The notes below the pieces were generated by a model. It was not told the origin of the DNA and did no database searches. It saw only the letters and a program-made list of their open reading frames with translations. A stretch of 64,000 nt of DNA from positions 3,040,501-3,104,500 of the forward strand of contig NZ_CP088262.1 in NCBI RefSeq assembly GCF_021117365.1. Direction: 5' to 3'. The position numbers and the translations under genes were made by a program. Source of the DNA: Nocardioides sp. cx-173. Its GTDB lineage: Bacteria > Actinomycetota > Actinomycetes > Propionibacteriales > Nocardioidaceae. Positions 34,300 to 42,626 of the stretch are shown piece by piece. Positions within the stretch are counted from its first letter, which is position 1; every line of letters begins with the position of its first letter.

Positions 34300-36789
34300 T
34301 CAGCCCGGCGCGTGTGCCCGCGCCCGTGCTCCCAGCCATCGGAAGAGGTACGGCGCGGTGGCGCTGCCGGCGGCCGAGGCGACCTGCTCGGGGGTGCCCG
34401 TCGCGACCACCGTACCGCCGGCGTCTCCGCCGCCCGGCCCGAGGTCGATGACCCAGTCCGCACTGCCGATCGCGGCCAGGTCGTGCTCGACCAGGACCAC
34501 CGTGTTGCCGGCGTCGACGAGGCGGTGCAGCTGGCGCAGCAGCAGGGCGATGTCGGCCGGGTGCAGCCCGGAGGTGGGCTCGTCCAGCAGGTAGAGCGCG
34601 TGCCCGCGGTGGGCGCGCTGCAGCTCGGTGGCGAGCTTGATCCGCTGCGCCTCGCCGCCGCTGAGCTCGGTGGCCGGCTGCCCCAGCCGCAGGTAGCCCA
34701 GCCCCACGTCGCGCAGCGTCTCCAGGCTGCGCCGCGCGGCCGGGACGTCGGCGAGGAAGACCGCGGCGTCGTCGACCGACATCGCCAGCACGTCGGCGAC
34801 CGTGCGGTCGCGGTAGGTGATCTCGAGCGTCTCGGCGTTGTAGCGGGCACCGTCGCAGGTGGGGCACGGCGCGTAGGTGCCCGGCAGGAACAGCAGCTCC
34901 ACCGAGACGAACCCCTCGCCCTGACAGGTCTCGCACCGGCCCTCCACGACGTTGAAGGAGAACCGCCCGGCGGCGTACCCGCGCGCCCGGGCCTCCTCGG
35001 TCGCCGCGAAGACCCGGCGCACCGCGTCGAACAGCCCGGTGTACGTCGCCAGGTTGGAGCGCGGGGTGCGCCCGATCGGCCGCTGGTCGACCCGGACCAG
35101 CCGGTCGAACGCCTCCAGGCCGGCCGCGTCGTCGACGTCCACCTCGAGCTCGGCCTCGTCCTCGTCGTCGGGCGCCAGCCCGAGGTGACCACGCACGAGC
35201 TCGGCCAGGACCTGCGTCACCAGCGTCGACTTGCCGGAGCCGGACACCCCGGTCACGGCGGTGAGCACGCACAGCGGGACGTCGACGGAGACGTCGCGCA
35301 GATTGTGACGGGTCACGCCGCGCAGGTGCAGCCACCCGTGGGGGGTGCGCGGGTCGTGCTCGAGGCGCTCGGCACGGCCGAACAGGTAGTCCCCCGTGGC
35401 CGACCCGGCGACGCCCTCCAGCCCGGCGACCGGCCCGGAGTACAGGACCCGGCCACCGGCCTCGCCGGCTCCGGGGCCGATGTCGACCACCCAGTCGGCG
35501 CGCCGTACGACGTCCAGGTCGTGCTCGACGACGAACAGCGAGTTGCCGGCCGCCTTGAGCCGGTCGAGCACGTCGAGCAGCGGCTCGGCGTCGGCGGGGT
35601 GCAGCCCGGCCGACGGCTCGTCGAGGACGTAGACGACGCCGAACAGCCCCGAGCGGAGCTGGGTGGCGATCCGCAGCCGCTGCGCCTCCCCCGGCGAGAG
35701 GGTGGTCGACCCGCGGCCGAGGCTGAGGTAGCCGAGCCCGAGGTCGATCAGGACGCCCACTCGGGCGACCAGGTCCGCGGCGATCCGGACGGCGACCTCG
35801 GTCGTCTCACCGCTGTCGGCCGACGAGACGGCCGCGCTCGCCTCCGTCAGCTCCGCGGTGGGCCGCAGCAGTGCCACGAGGTCGGCCAGCGACAGGGCGT
35901 TGACCTCGGCGATGGAGCGCGCGGCGAAGGTCACCGCGAGTGCCTCGGGGCGCAGGCCGGTGCCGCCGCAGTCGGGGCACGGCGTCGCGCGCATGAAGCG
36001 CAGGGCCCGCTCGCGCATGCGCTCGCTCTTGGAGTCCGACAGCACGTGCTGGATGTGCTTGCGCGCGCTCCAGAACTTGCCGTAGTAGCCATGGTCGATG
36101 CGGTCGCGCTCGGGCTCGATCAGCACCGAGGGCTGCTCGTCGGTGAAGAGCAGCCAGTCCCGGTCCTTGCGGGCGAGCCGGCGCCACGGGCGGTCCACGT
36201 CGATGCCGAGCCCCATGACGATGCTGCGCAGGTTGGCGCCCTGCCAGGCGCCGGGCCAGGCAGCGATCGCGCCCTCGCGGATGCTCAGGTCCGGGTCGGG
36301 CACGAGCAGCTCCTCGGCCACGTCGTGCACCACGCCGAGACCGTGGCAGCGCGGGCAGGCCCCGGCCGCGGTGTTGGGCGAGAACGCCTCGGCTCCGAGC
36401 CGCTCGGCACCGGCCGGATAGGTGCCGGCCCGCGAGTAGAGCATCCGCAGCAGGTTGGAGAGCGTGGTGATGGTGCCCACGCTGGACCGCGAGGTCGGCG
36501 CCCCGCGGCGCTGCTGCAGCGCCACCGCGGGCGGCAGCCCGGTGATCTCCTGCACGTGCGGAGCCCCGACCTGCTGGAGCAGGCGGCGCGCGTAGGGCGC
36601 CACGGACTCGAAGTAGCGACGCTGGGCCTCGGCGTAGATCGTCCCGAAGGCCAGCGACGACTTGCCCGAGCCGGACACCCCGGTGAAGGCCACCATCGCG
36701 TCGCGAGGCACGTCGACGTCGACGTTCCTCAGGTTGTGCTCGGTCGCGCCGCGCACGTGGACGAAGGGGTCACTCGGATCATGGCTCAC
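34300..36789 (-). CDS. UvrA-like ABC ATPase (class II, short form)
   Basis: This 829-residue protein has two ABC ATPase halves. Each has a Walker A (GVSGSGKSSLAFG near residue 38; GVSGSGKSTLVTQ) and a signature (LSPGEAQRLRIA; LSGGEAQRIKLA). Zinc-finger CxxC pairs are present (CPRCHGLG, CPDCGGTG, CETCQGEG, CPTCDG). It is shorter than housekeeping UvrA (about 950), as in the class II UvrA/DrrC-type group that lacks parts of the UvrB-binding region and is often linked to resistance to DNA-binding drugs. Its partner gene here is a drug pump. Confidence 0.9.
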   Translation of the reverse strand: MSHDPSDPFVHVRGATEHNLRNVDVDVPRDAMVAFTGVSGSGKSSLAFGTIYAEAQRRYFESVAPYARRLLQQVGAPHVQEITGLPPAVALQQRRGAPTSRSSVGTITTLSNLLRMLYSRAGTYPAGAERLGAEAFSPNTAAGACPRCHGLGVVHDVAEELLVPDPDLSIREGAIAAWPGAWQGANLRSIVMGLGIDVDRPWRRLARKDRDWLLFTDEQPSVLIEPERDRIDHGYYGKFWSARKHIQHVLSDSKSERMRERALRFMRATPCPDCGGTGLRPEALAVTFAARSIAEVNALSLADLVALLRPTAELTEASAAVSSADSGETTEVAVRIAADLVARVGVLIDLGLGYLSLGRGSTTLSPGEAQRLRIATQLRSGLFGVVYVLDEPSAGLHPADAEPLLDVLDRLKAAGNSLFVVEHDLDVVRRADWVVDIGPGAGEAGGRVLYSGPVAGLEGVAGSATGDYLFGRAERLEHDPRTPHGWLHLRGVTRHNLRDVSVDVPLCVLTAVTGVSGSGKSTLVTQVLAELVRGHLGLAPDDEDEAELEVDVDDAAGLEAFDRLVRVDQRPIGRTPRSNLATYTGLFDAVRRVFAATEEARARGYAAGRFSFNVVEGRCETCQGEGFVSVELLFLPGTYAPCPTCDGARYNAETLEITYRDRTVADVLAMSVDDAAVFLADVPAARRSLETLRDVGLGYLRLGQPATELSGGEAQRIKLATELQRAHRGHALYLLDEPTSGLHPADIALLLRQLHRLVDAGNTVVLVEHDLAAIGSADWVIDLGPGGGDAGGTVVATGTPEQVASAAGSATAPYLFRWLGARARAHAPG

Positions 36790-36823
36790 CTCGCTCGGTA
36801 CCCGGCCTCATGCTCCCCGCCGG

Positions 36824-37684
36824 TCAGCGCATCGTGTGCACCATCTCGCCGAGGCCGTCGGCCCAGGTGCGCAGGACCTCCCCCGACCGCAGGTAGCGCG
36901 GCGGCTGCATGCCCATGCCGACTCCCTCGGGGGTGCCGGTGAAGATCACGTCACCTGGCAGCAGGCTCACGACCTCCGACAGGGCGGAGATGATGCGCGG
37001 GATGCTGTAGAGCAACTTGCTCGTGCGCCCGTCCTGGACGGTCTCGCCGTCGATGGTGCAGCCCAGGGCGAGGTCGTCGCGGTCGGCCAGCTCGTCAGTG
37101 GTCACCAGCCACGGGCCCATCGGGCTGAAGCCCGGGTGGGACTTGGCCAGGCCGAACTGCGGGGCGGGTCCGGACATCTGTCGAGCCCGCTCCGAGAGGT
37201 CCTGGCCGAGGGTCAGGCCGGCGACGTGGTCCCAGGCCTCCTCGACGCTGGCCCGGTACGCCGGTCGCCCGATGACCGCCACCACCTCGACCTCCCAGTC
37301 GGTGTTGCCGCCCTGCGGCAGGGCGATCTCGCCGCGTGGGCCGGTGATGCTCGTGGGGAACTTCGTGAACACCGGCGGCAGCTCGGTGGGGGGCTCGTAA
37401 CCGGTCTCGTCGGCGTGGTCGGCGTAGTTGAGGCCGATGGCGAACACCTGGCGCGGCTCGGGCGACGGCGCTCCGAGCAGGTCGACGTCCAGGTCGACGT
37501 CCGCCTCGGGCGAGCGGGCGAGCAGCTCCTCGGCCCAGGCCCGGAACTCCTCCCAGCGCGGGTAGATGCCGGCGATGGCCGGCCCGAAGCGGCCGCCGCT
37601 GGCGGTGGCCACGTCGATGCCGCGCGGGTGGTCCCCGTGCTCGAGGACGAGCACGGCTCGGTCGTGGTGGTGGGCGAGGCGCAT
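36824..37684 (-). CDS. Fumarylacetoacetate hydrolase family protein 2
   Basis: This 286-residue enzyme has the FAH core: IGLNYADHADETG, TDWEVEVVAVIG with the metal-binding acids and IFTGTPEGVGMG. Family members hydrolyse acylpyruvates, hydrate 2-hydroxypentadienoates or decarboxylate oxaloacetate-like acids. In a meta-cleavage cluster the likely role is processing of ring-cleavage dienoates. I chose the ATG at 37684, after AGGAGCCCGCCC. It is the last catabolic gene of the minus-strand block; the UvrA-like gene follows. Confidence 0.88.
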   Translation of the reverse strand: MRLAHHHDRAVLVLEHGDHPRGIDVATASGGRFGPAIAGIYPRWEEFRAWAEELLARSPEADVDLDVDLLGAPSPEPRQVFAIGLNYADHADETGYEPPTELPPVFTKFPTSITGPRGEIALPQGGNTDWEVEVVAVIGRPAYRASVEEAWDHVAGLTLGQDLSERARQMSGPAPQFGLAKSHPGFSPMGPWLVTTDELADRDDLALGCTIDGETVQDGRTSKLLYSIPRIISALSEVVSLLPGDVIFTGTPEGVGMGMQPPRYLRSGEVLRTWADGLGEMVHTMR

Positions 37685-37737
37685 GGGCGGGCTCCTAGGG
37701 AAGGACGAAAGGCGAGCAGAAGGGACAGCGAGGTGCG

Positions 37738-39177
37738 TCAGTCGTCGGTCAGGAACCCCGTGACCAGCGACTCGAACCGGCGAGCCCGCTCGAAGGGGAC
37801 CCACAGGCCGGTACGGCCGTACAGGTGCACCTCGACGTCGGGGATCCGGTTGAGCATGAAGAGCGCGTTGTCGTAGCCCTGGACGCGGTTGTCGCGCCCC
37901 CAGACCACGAGGGTGCGGGCCGAGATCTCGTGCAGGCGCGGCCACAGCTGCTCGGTGGTGGCCGGCGTCCCGCGGCCCTCGGGGGCGCCGGCCATGAAGT
38001 CGGGGTCGACGCTGGCGAGGAAGCGCTCCTCGACGAGCTCGTCGGTCACGAGGGATCGGTCGTGCATCATCATCTCCAGGTAGGCGCGCATGCGCTCCCG
38101 GGTCGGCGGGCCGTCCTGATAGTAGGAGCGGATCACCTGCTGGCCCTCGCTGGGGCTCGGCGTGAACAGCGGCAGTCCGCCGGCCGAGCTGACCAGCACC
38201 AGCCGCTCGACCACCTCGGGGTGGTCCACGGCCATCGCGATGGCCGCCGCACCCCCGGTCGCCATGCCGAGCACGTGCGCGCTCTCGGCGCCCAGCTCCG
38301 CGATCAGCGCGGCGAAGACCCGCGCGTAGAACCCGTAGCGCCCGCCCTCGATCGCGGGCTTGTCGGAGCGGCCGTAGCCGGGCAGGTCGACGACCACGGT
38401 GCGGAAGTGGGCGGCGAAGGCCTCGACGTTCTGTCCGAAGTTGCCCCAGCCATAGGCGCCAGGGGCGCCGCCGTGCACGCAGAGCAGCAGCGGGGCGTCG
38501 GCCGCGCCGGCCTCGTGCAGGTGGATGCGGACGCCGGCCGCCTCCACGTAGCGGGACGTCGACTCGGCGGTCGGGGAGTCGGTCATGTCAGGCCTCCGGC
38601 CCGTCGGGGGCTCGACACCGAAGAGTGCGAGCTGGTGGGCCAGGGTCTGGTAGTAGCCGACGAGGGTGCTGACCTCGAAGACACCGGCCGGTCCCAGGGC
38701 GTCGCGCAGGACGTCGAGGTCGCCGTCGTCGGTGAGCCGGCCGTCGAGCAGCCGCGCGGCGAGCGCGAGCGCCGGCACGGCGGTGGCGTCCACGTCATCG
38801 GCGAAGGTCGCGGGTACGCGCGCGGCGGCCAGGGTCGCCAGAGTCTCCTCGGGCACCCCCAGCCGGCGCGCGATGCGCTCGTGGGCGACGCGCTCGTAGG
38901 CGCAGTCGTGATGCCCCGCGACCAGGAGCACGACCATCTCCCGGACCTGGTCGTCCAGGCCGGACTCGTAGCGCAGCGCCGCGCCGAGGCGCTGCAGGGG
39001 GCCTCCGACCGCGGGGCTGTGCAGCATGGCGTCGAAGGGGCCCGTCAGCCGCCCGTCGGCGTCGACCGGGCCGCCCGGACGTGCGGGGTCGGCCCGCGGC
39101 CCCGAGCGCAGCTCGTCGTACAGCGCGCGCTGCGCGTCGGTCAGGCTCGCGGGGTCATGGGGCTCAGACCTGGGCAA
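37738..39177 (-). CDS. CMD/AhpD-like domain fused to a catalytically dead alpha/beta hydrolase
   Basis: This continuous frame of 479 residues has two parts. Residues 1-197 are carboxymuconolactone-decarboxylase-like (REMVVLLVAGHHDCAYERVA followed by HERIARRLGV). Residues 198-479 resemble meta-cleavage-product hydrolases (DAPLLLCVHGGAPGAYGWGN, WGRDNRVQGYDN). In the hydrolase part the nucleophile Ser is Ala (LGMATGG) and the catalytic His is Leu (RTGLWVP); the Asp is kept. PcaL proteins fuse similar domains in the opposite order. An internal ATG at 38586 with its own GGAGG suggests two ancestral genes joined by a one-base change. It overlaps the upstream FAH gene by 14 bp. Confidence 0.8.
   Translation of the reverse strand: MPRSEPHDPASLTDAQRALYDELRSGPRADPARPGGPVDADGRLTGPFDAMLHSPAVGGPLQRLGAALRYESGLDDQVREMVVLLVAGHHDCAYERVAHERIARRLGVPEETLATLAAARVPATFADDVDATAVPALALAARLLDGRLTDDGDLDVLRDALGPAGVFEVSTLVGYYQTLAHQLALFGVEPPTGRRPDMTDSPTAESTSRYVEAAGVRIHLHEAGAADAPLLLCVHGGAPGAYGWGNFGQNVEAFAAHFRTVVVDLPGYGRSDKPAIEGGRYGFYARVFAALIAELGAESAHVLGMATGGAAAIAMAVDHPEVVERLVLVSSAGGLPLFTPSPSEGQQVIRSYYQDGPPTRERMRAYLEMMMHDRSLVTDELVEERFLASVDPDFMAGAPEGRGTPATTEQLWPRLHEISARTLVVWGRDNRVQGYDNALFMLNRIPDVEVHLYGRTGLWVPFERARRFESLVTGFLTDD
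38584..38610 (-). other. Junction of the CMD/hydrolase fusion, possible one-base indel
   Basis: On the minus strand a run of five C (38610-38606) precedes a GGAGG Shine-Dalgarno (38597-38593), a TGA in another phase (38590-38588) and ATG (38586-38584). One more C would end the CMD protein in PDGPEA at that TGA, leaving the hydrolase with a well-placed start. The fusion may therefore result from a deletion in the C run or from a sequencing error. Confidence 0.55.
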
Positions 39178-39991
39178 CGATCCGGTTCCTGGTCTCGCCG
39201 ACGCGCTCGACCCGGCTGAGCACGACCTGCCCCGGCCGCAGGAAGATCTTGGGATCGCGCGCGTTGCCGACGCCGTCGGGCGTACCGGTCAGGATCAGGT
39301 CCCCGGGCTCGAGGCGGGTGAACACGCTGATGTCGGCGATCGTCGTGGCGACGTCGAAGATCATCTTGTCGGTGGTGGACCTCTGCATGACCACGCCGTC
39401 GACCTCGCAGGAGATCTCCAGGCCGGCGGCGCCCGGCGGCAGGTCGTCGGCGGTGACCAGGTACGGGCCGACCGGGGTCAGCCCGTCCCACGCCTTGCCC
39501 GCCAGCCACTGCTTGGTGCGGTTCTGCCAGTCGCGGACGCTGAGGTCGTTGCTCACCGAGTAGCCCGCGACGTGGTCCAGCGCGTCCTCGACCGCGATGT
39601 CGCGTCCACCGGTGCCGATGACCACGACGAGCTCGACCTCCCAGTCCAGCAGCTCGCTCGCCGAGGGCATCGGCACGTCGTCGTAGGGGCCGGTCAGCGA
39701 GGAGCGGAACTTGGCGAACAGCACCGGGTGCGTGGGCAGCTCGTTGCCGGTCTCGGCGACGTGCTCGGCGTAGTTGCGTCCGAGGCAGACCACCTTGTCC
39801 GGACGGGGCACGACGGGCAGCAGCCGCACCTGCGCGCCCGCGACGATCTCGCCGTCGCCCGCCGCGAGCTCACGCCAGGCCGGGTCGGCGAGCAGCGCGC
39901 CGACGTCGCGGAACGGCAGCAGCACGAGGGTGTCCCCCTCGACCCGGGCGGCGGCCTCGCGGTCGCCGACCCGGACGCTGGCGAGCCGCAC
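39164..39991 (-). CDS. Fumarylacetoacetate hydrolase family protein 1
   Basis: This 275-residue enzyme has CLGRNYAEHVAETG, LLDWEVELVVVIG with the metal ligands, VSNDLSVRDWQ and LILTGTPDGVGNARDP, the standard FAH C-terminal domain. It differs clearly from the second FAH protein 1.5 kb downstream, so the two probably act on different intermediates, for example a hydratase and an acylpyruvate hydrolase. The GTG start directly follows the stop of the upstream VOC gene, with no gap. Confidence 0.9.
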   Translation of the reverse strand: MRLASVRVGDREAAARVEGDTLVLLPFRDVGALLADPAWRELAAGDGEIVAGAQVRLLPVVPRPDKVVCLGRNYAEHVAETGNELPTHPVLFAKFRSSLTGPYDDVPMPSASELLDWEVELVVVIGTGGRDIAVEDALDHVAGYSVSNDLSVRDWQNRTKQWLAGKAWDGLTPVGPYLVTADDLPPGAAGLEISCEVDGVVMQRSTTDKMIFDVATTIADISVFTRLEPGDLILTGTPDGVGNARDPKIFLRPGQVVLSRVERVGETRNRIVAQV

Positions 39992-40528
39992 TCAGCCCAC
40001 CGTCCCCGGGCCGGCCTGTGCAGGGCCGCGGATGCCGCCGGCGACGCCGTAGGTCTCGCCGCCCTCGGCGAGCATCCGGTCGGCCTCGGCGAGGACGTCC
40101 TCGAGGCTCTGGTCCAGGTTGAGGTCCTTGCGGAAGGGCTGGCGCACGTCCTTCGGGATGCGCACGTAGACCTCGATCCGGTTGCCCTCGGGGTCCCAGA
40201 AGTAGATGCCGAACGCGTTGCCGTGGGTGACCTCCTGCTGCACCTCGACGCCCGCGTCCTGGAAGCGCCGGTGGAACTCCAGCAGCGACTCCACGGTGTC
40301 GACGCGGAAGGAGATCTGCTGTACCAGCTTGACGTCGCGCGGCGCGGTGCGGCCCCGGGCGATGACGAGCTCGTGGTGCTCCTCCTCGGGGCGGGCGCTC
40401 ATGAAGACGATGCCCTTCTCGGGGTCCTCGTCGGTGACCGTGAGCCCGAGCATCTCGGTGTAGAAGCCGCGCATGGCGTCCAGGTCCTCGACCCACAGGC
40501 CGGCGTGCCCTAGCTCCTGGATGGGCAT
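39992..40528 (-). CDS. Single-domain VOC (glyoxalase/extradiol-type) protein
   Basis: This 178-residue protein has one VOC metal site: His in ELGHAGLWV, His in EEEHHELVIARG and Glu in NRIEVYVRIP, with a linker FRVDTVESLLEFHRRFQDAG. Small VOC enzymes include extradiol dioxygenases and epimerases. It is distinct from the two-domain extradiol enzyme upstream. The C-terminal 40 residues extend beyond the VOC fold. I chose the ATG at 40528, preceded by GAGAGGAACC. Confidence 0.85.
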   Translation of the reverse strand: MPIQELGHAGLWVEDLDAMRGFYTEMLGLTVTDEDPEKGIVFMSARPEEEHHELVIARGRTAPRDVKLVQQISFRVDTVESLLEFHRRFQDAGVEVQQEVTHGNAFGIYFWDPEGNRIEVYVRIPKDVRQPFRKDLNLDQSLEDVLAEADRMLAEGGETYGVAGGIRGPAQAGPGTVG

Positions 40529-40581
40529 GGGTTCCTCTCGTGACGATGCGGGTGCGGGTGCGGTGCGAGTGGGGCCGGTGC

Positions 40582-41754
40582 TCAGAACTTGATGCTCGGC
40601 GGGATCGGGTGGCCGAAGAAGTCCAGGCCCCACGCCTGCATGATCGGGTCCTGCACATTCTGGATGTGGTGGATGGCCGACTGGCTGTCGCGCCAGAGCC
40701 GCTCCATCGGCAGGTCCTCGCGCAGCGACACTCCCCCGGCGACCCGGAACAGCCGGTCGGCGGCGGCGACCGCCCGGTTGGTCGCGCGGACCTGGTTGCG
40801 GCGTACCTCCGCGCGCTGCGAGACCGGCGTCGGCTCGCCGGCGGCGCACAGGTCGTAGGTGCGGTCGACGTCGGTCAGCAGGTGGCGGGCGCTGGCGTCG
40901 ATGTCGGCGGCGGCGTCGCCGAGAGCGGCGAGCTGGTAGGGATCGAGCGAGGACTTGCCGTAGCGGCCGTCACGGGTGCGGGTGAGCTCGACGAAGGCGT
41001 CCAGGACGCCCTTGCAGATGCCGATCGTCGCGGCCGAGACCGCGCCGGCGAACATGACGTTGCGCGGCATCGCGTACAGCGGGTTGTCCCGGCCTCCGAC
41101 GCGGGCCGCGGCCGTGCCCTCGGTGATCTCCTCGGTGCCGATCACGCGGTACGACGGCACGAAGGCGTCGCGGACGACCAGGTCCTTGCTGCCCGTGCCC
41201 TTGAGGCCCACGACCTGCCAAGAGTCGGCGACGATCTCGTAGTCCGAGCGCGGCAGCACGAAGTGACGGGCGCGACGGTCGGTGATCGTCTCGCCGTCGT
41301 CCTCGGTGATGAAGCCGCCGATCGTGACCCACTGGCACAGGTCGGTGCCCGAGCTGAACGGCCAGCGGCCGCTGAAGACGTAGCCGCCCTCGACCGGGCG
41401 GGCCCGGCCCATCGGCGCGTACGGCGAGGCGATCCAGGTCTCCGGGTCGTCGCCCCAGATCTCCTCCTGCATGCGGCGCTCGCCGAGCGCCACCTCGTGC
41501 GGGTGGACGCCCACGACACCGGCGACCCAGCCCGCGGAGGGCGAGTGCGAGGCGATCTCCAGGACCGTCTCCAAGAACTCGGTCGGGTGGTCCTCGGTCC
41601 CGCCGAAGTCCTTCGGCTGCAGCATCTTCACGACGCCGGTGCTGCGTACCGCGTCCTCGGTGACCGCGGTCAACTGGCCGGCGCGGTCGCAGTTGGCGGC
41701 GTCCTTGCGCAGGATCTCGGCGACCGGGGCGACCCGGTCGGTGGCGCGGCTCAT
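40582..41754 (-). CDS. Flavin-dependent monooxygenase 1, HsaA-like (acyl-CoA dehydrogenase fold)
   Basis: This 390-residue protein has the acyl-CoA dehydrogenase fold of group D monooxygenases. Features are LQPKDFGGTEDHPTEFLE, SPSAGWVAGVVGVHPHE, the flavin region FSGRWPFSSGTDLCQWV and GLKGTGSKDLVV. Such oxygenases use reduced flavin from a partner reductase to hydroxylate phenols, as HsaA and HpaH-type C2 do. It overlaps the extradiol dioxygenase gene (ATGA), which in turn overlaps flavin reductase 1, so hydroxylation and ring cleavage are made together. It is paralogous to the protein at 50253. Confidence 0.88.
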   Translation of the reverse strand: MSRATDRVAPVAEILRKDAANCDRAGQLTAVTEDAVRSTGVVKMLQPKDFGGTEDHPTEFLETVLEIASHSPSAGWVAGVVGVHPHEVALGERRMQEEIWGDDPETWIASPYAPMGRARPVEGGYVFSGRWPFSSGTDLCQWVTIGGFITEDDGETITDRRARHFVLPRSDYEIVADSWQVVGLKGTGSKDLVVRDAFVPSYRVIGTEEITEGTAAARVGGRDNPLYAMPRNVMFAGAVSAATIGICKGVLDAFVELTRTRDGRYGKSSLDPYQLAALGDAAADIDASARHLLTDVDRTYDLCAAGEPTPVSQRAEVRRNQVRATNRAVAAADRLFRVAGGVSLREDLPMERLWRDSQSAIHHIQNVQDPIMQAWGLDFFGHPIPPSIKF

Positions 41755-42626
41755 CTCTCGTGGCCCCAGTAGTGGGCGGACTGGTAGCGAGTCGGCGTCC
41801 AGGTGGCGTCGTCGATCTCGATGCCCCCGGTGCCGTACTCGATGCCGGTGCCGGACGGCGACTCGACGTAGAAGGAGATCATCTTGTCGTTGGTGTGCTT
41901 GCCCAGCGTGGCGGTCATCTTGTCCCCGCCGGCGCTCAGCGCGTCGATGGCCCGGCCGACGCCGTCGATGTCGGTGGACTCCAGCATCAGGTGCCCCACG
42001 CCCACCGGGCGGTTGCGGTCGTCGTTGGCGACGGGCACGAACGCGAAGGAGTGGTGCCGCGGGTTGCAGTGGAAGAAGCTCGCGACCGTCGTCTCGTTGA
42101 CCTCGATGTGGTCGCTGAGGCGGAAGCCGAGCACGCCCTGGTAGAGGAGCTGGAAGGCCTCGGGGTCCTTGACCAGCTGGAAGGCGTGACCGAGGCCGAG
42201 GCGTCCGGCGACGAACTCCGTTCCGGTCGGCGACACGAATGGGGTGAGCGCGTTGGTGAGGCCGTAGAACAGCTCGACGCTCACCAGGCCGTCGGGGTCG
42301 ACGAAGCGGACCAGCTCGGTCACGTTGCGGGCGCGGGCGGCCTCGGGGCCGGGCCGCTCGACGGCGATGCCGAACTCCTCGACCCGGGCGGCCAGCTCGG
42401 CCAGGTCCTCCGGGCCGGCGACCTCCCAGCCGAGGACCGTCACCCCGGAGGTGGCGCCCTCCTCGATCTGCAGGCGGTAGAGGTACTCGTCCATCCGCAG
42501 CCGCAGCACGCCCTCGGCGTGCTCGACGACCTGCAGGCCCAGCGTGGTGGAGGCGAACCTGCGCCACTCCGCCAGGTCGGGGCATCCGAGCACGGCGTAG
42601 CCGAGGCTCCTCACGGTGGCGCTCAT
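41751..42626 (-). CDS. Two-domain extradiol ring-cleavage dioxygenase (BphC/HsaC-like)
   Basis: This 291-residue type I extradiol dioxygenase has all active-site residues at near-canonical positions. The iron ligands are H147 (LGHAFQLV), H212 (VGHLMLE) and E263 (GIEYGTG). The catalytic histidine is in FHCNPRHHSFAF and the tyrosine in SFYVESP. BphC of Burkholderia uses H146, H210 and E260. It should cleave a catechol next to its hydroxyls, in meta position. It is coupled by 4-bp overlaps to flavin reductase 1 upstream and monooxygenase 1 downstream. Confidence 0.93.
   Translation of the reverse strand: MSATVRSLGYAVLGCPDLAEWRRFASTTLGLQVVEHAEGVLRLRMDEYLYRLQIEEGATSGVTVLGWEVAGPEDLAELAARVEEFGIAVERPGPEAARARNVTELVRFVDPDGLVSVELFYGLTNALTPFVSPTGTEFVAGRLGLGHAFQLVKDPEAFQLLYQGVLGFRLSDHIEVNETTVASFFHCNPRHHSFAFVPVANDDRNRPVGVGHLMLESTDIDGVGRAIDALSAGGDKMTATLGKHTNDKMISFYVESPSGTGIEYGTGGIEIDDATWTPTRYQSAHYWGHER

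Noticed and set aside
34312..36942. Long plus-strand open frame of about 876 codons antisense to the UvrA-like gene
   Set aside because: It is a composition shadow of the GC-rich third codon positions; the minus strand encodes an unmistakable UvrA-like protein.
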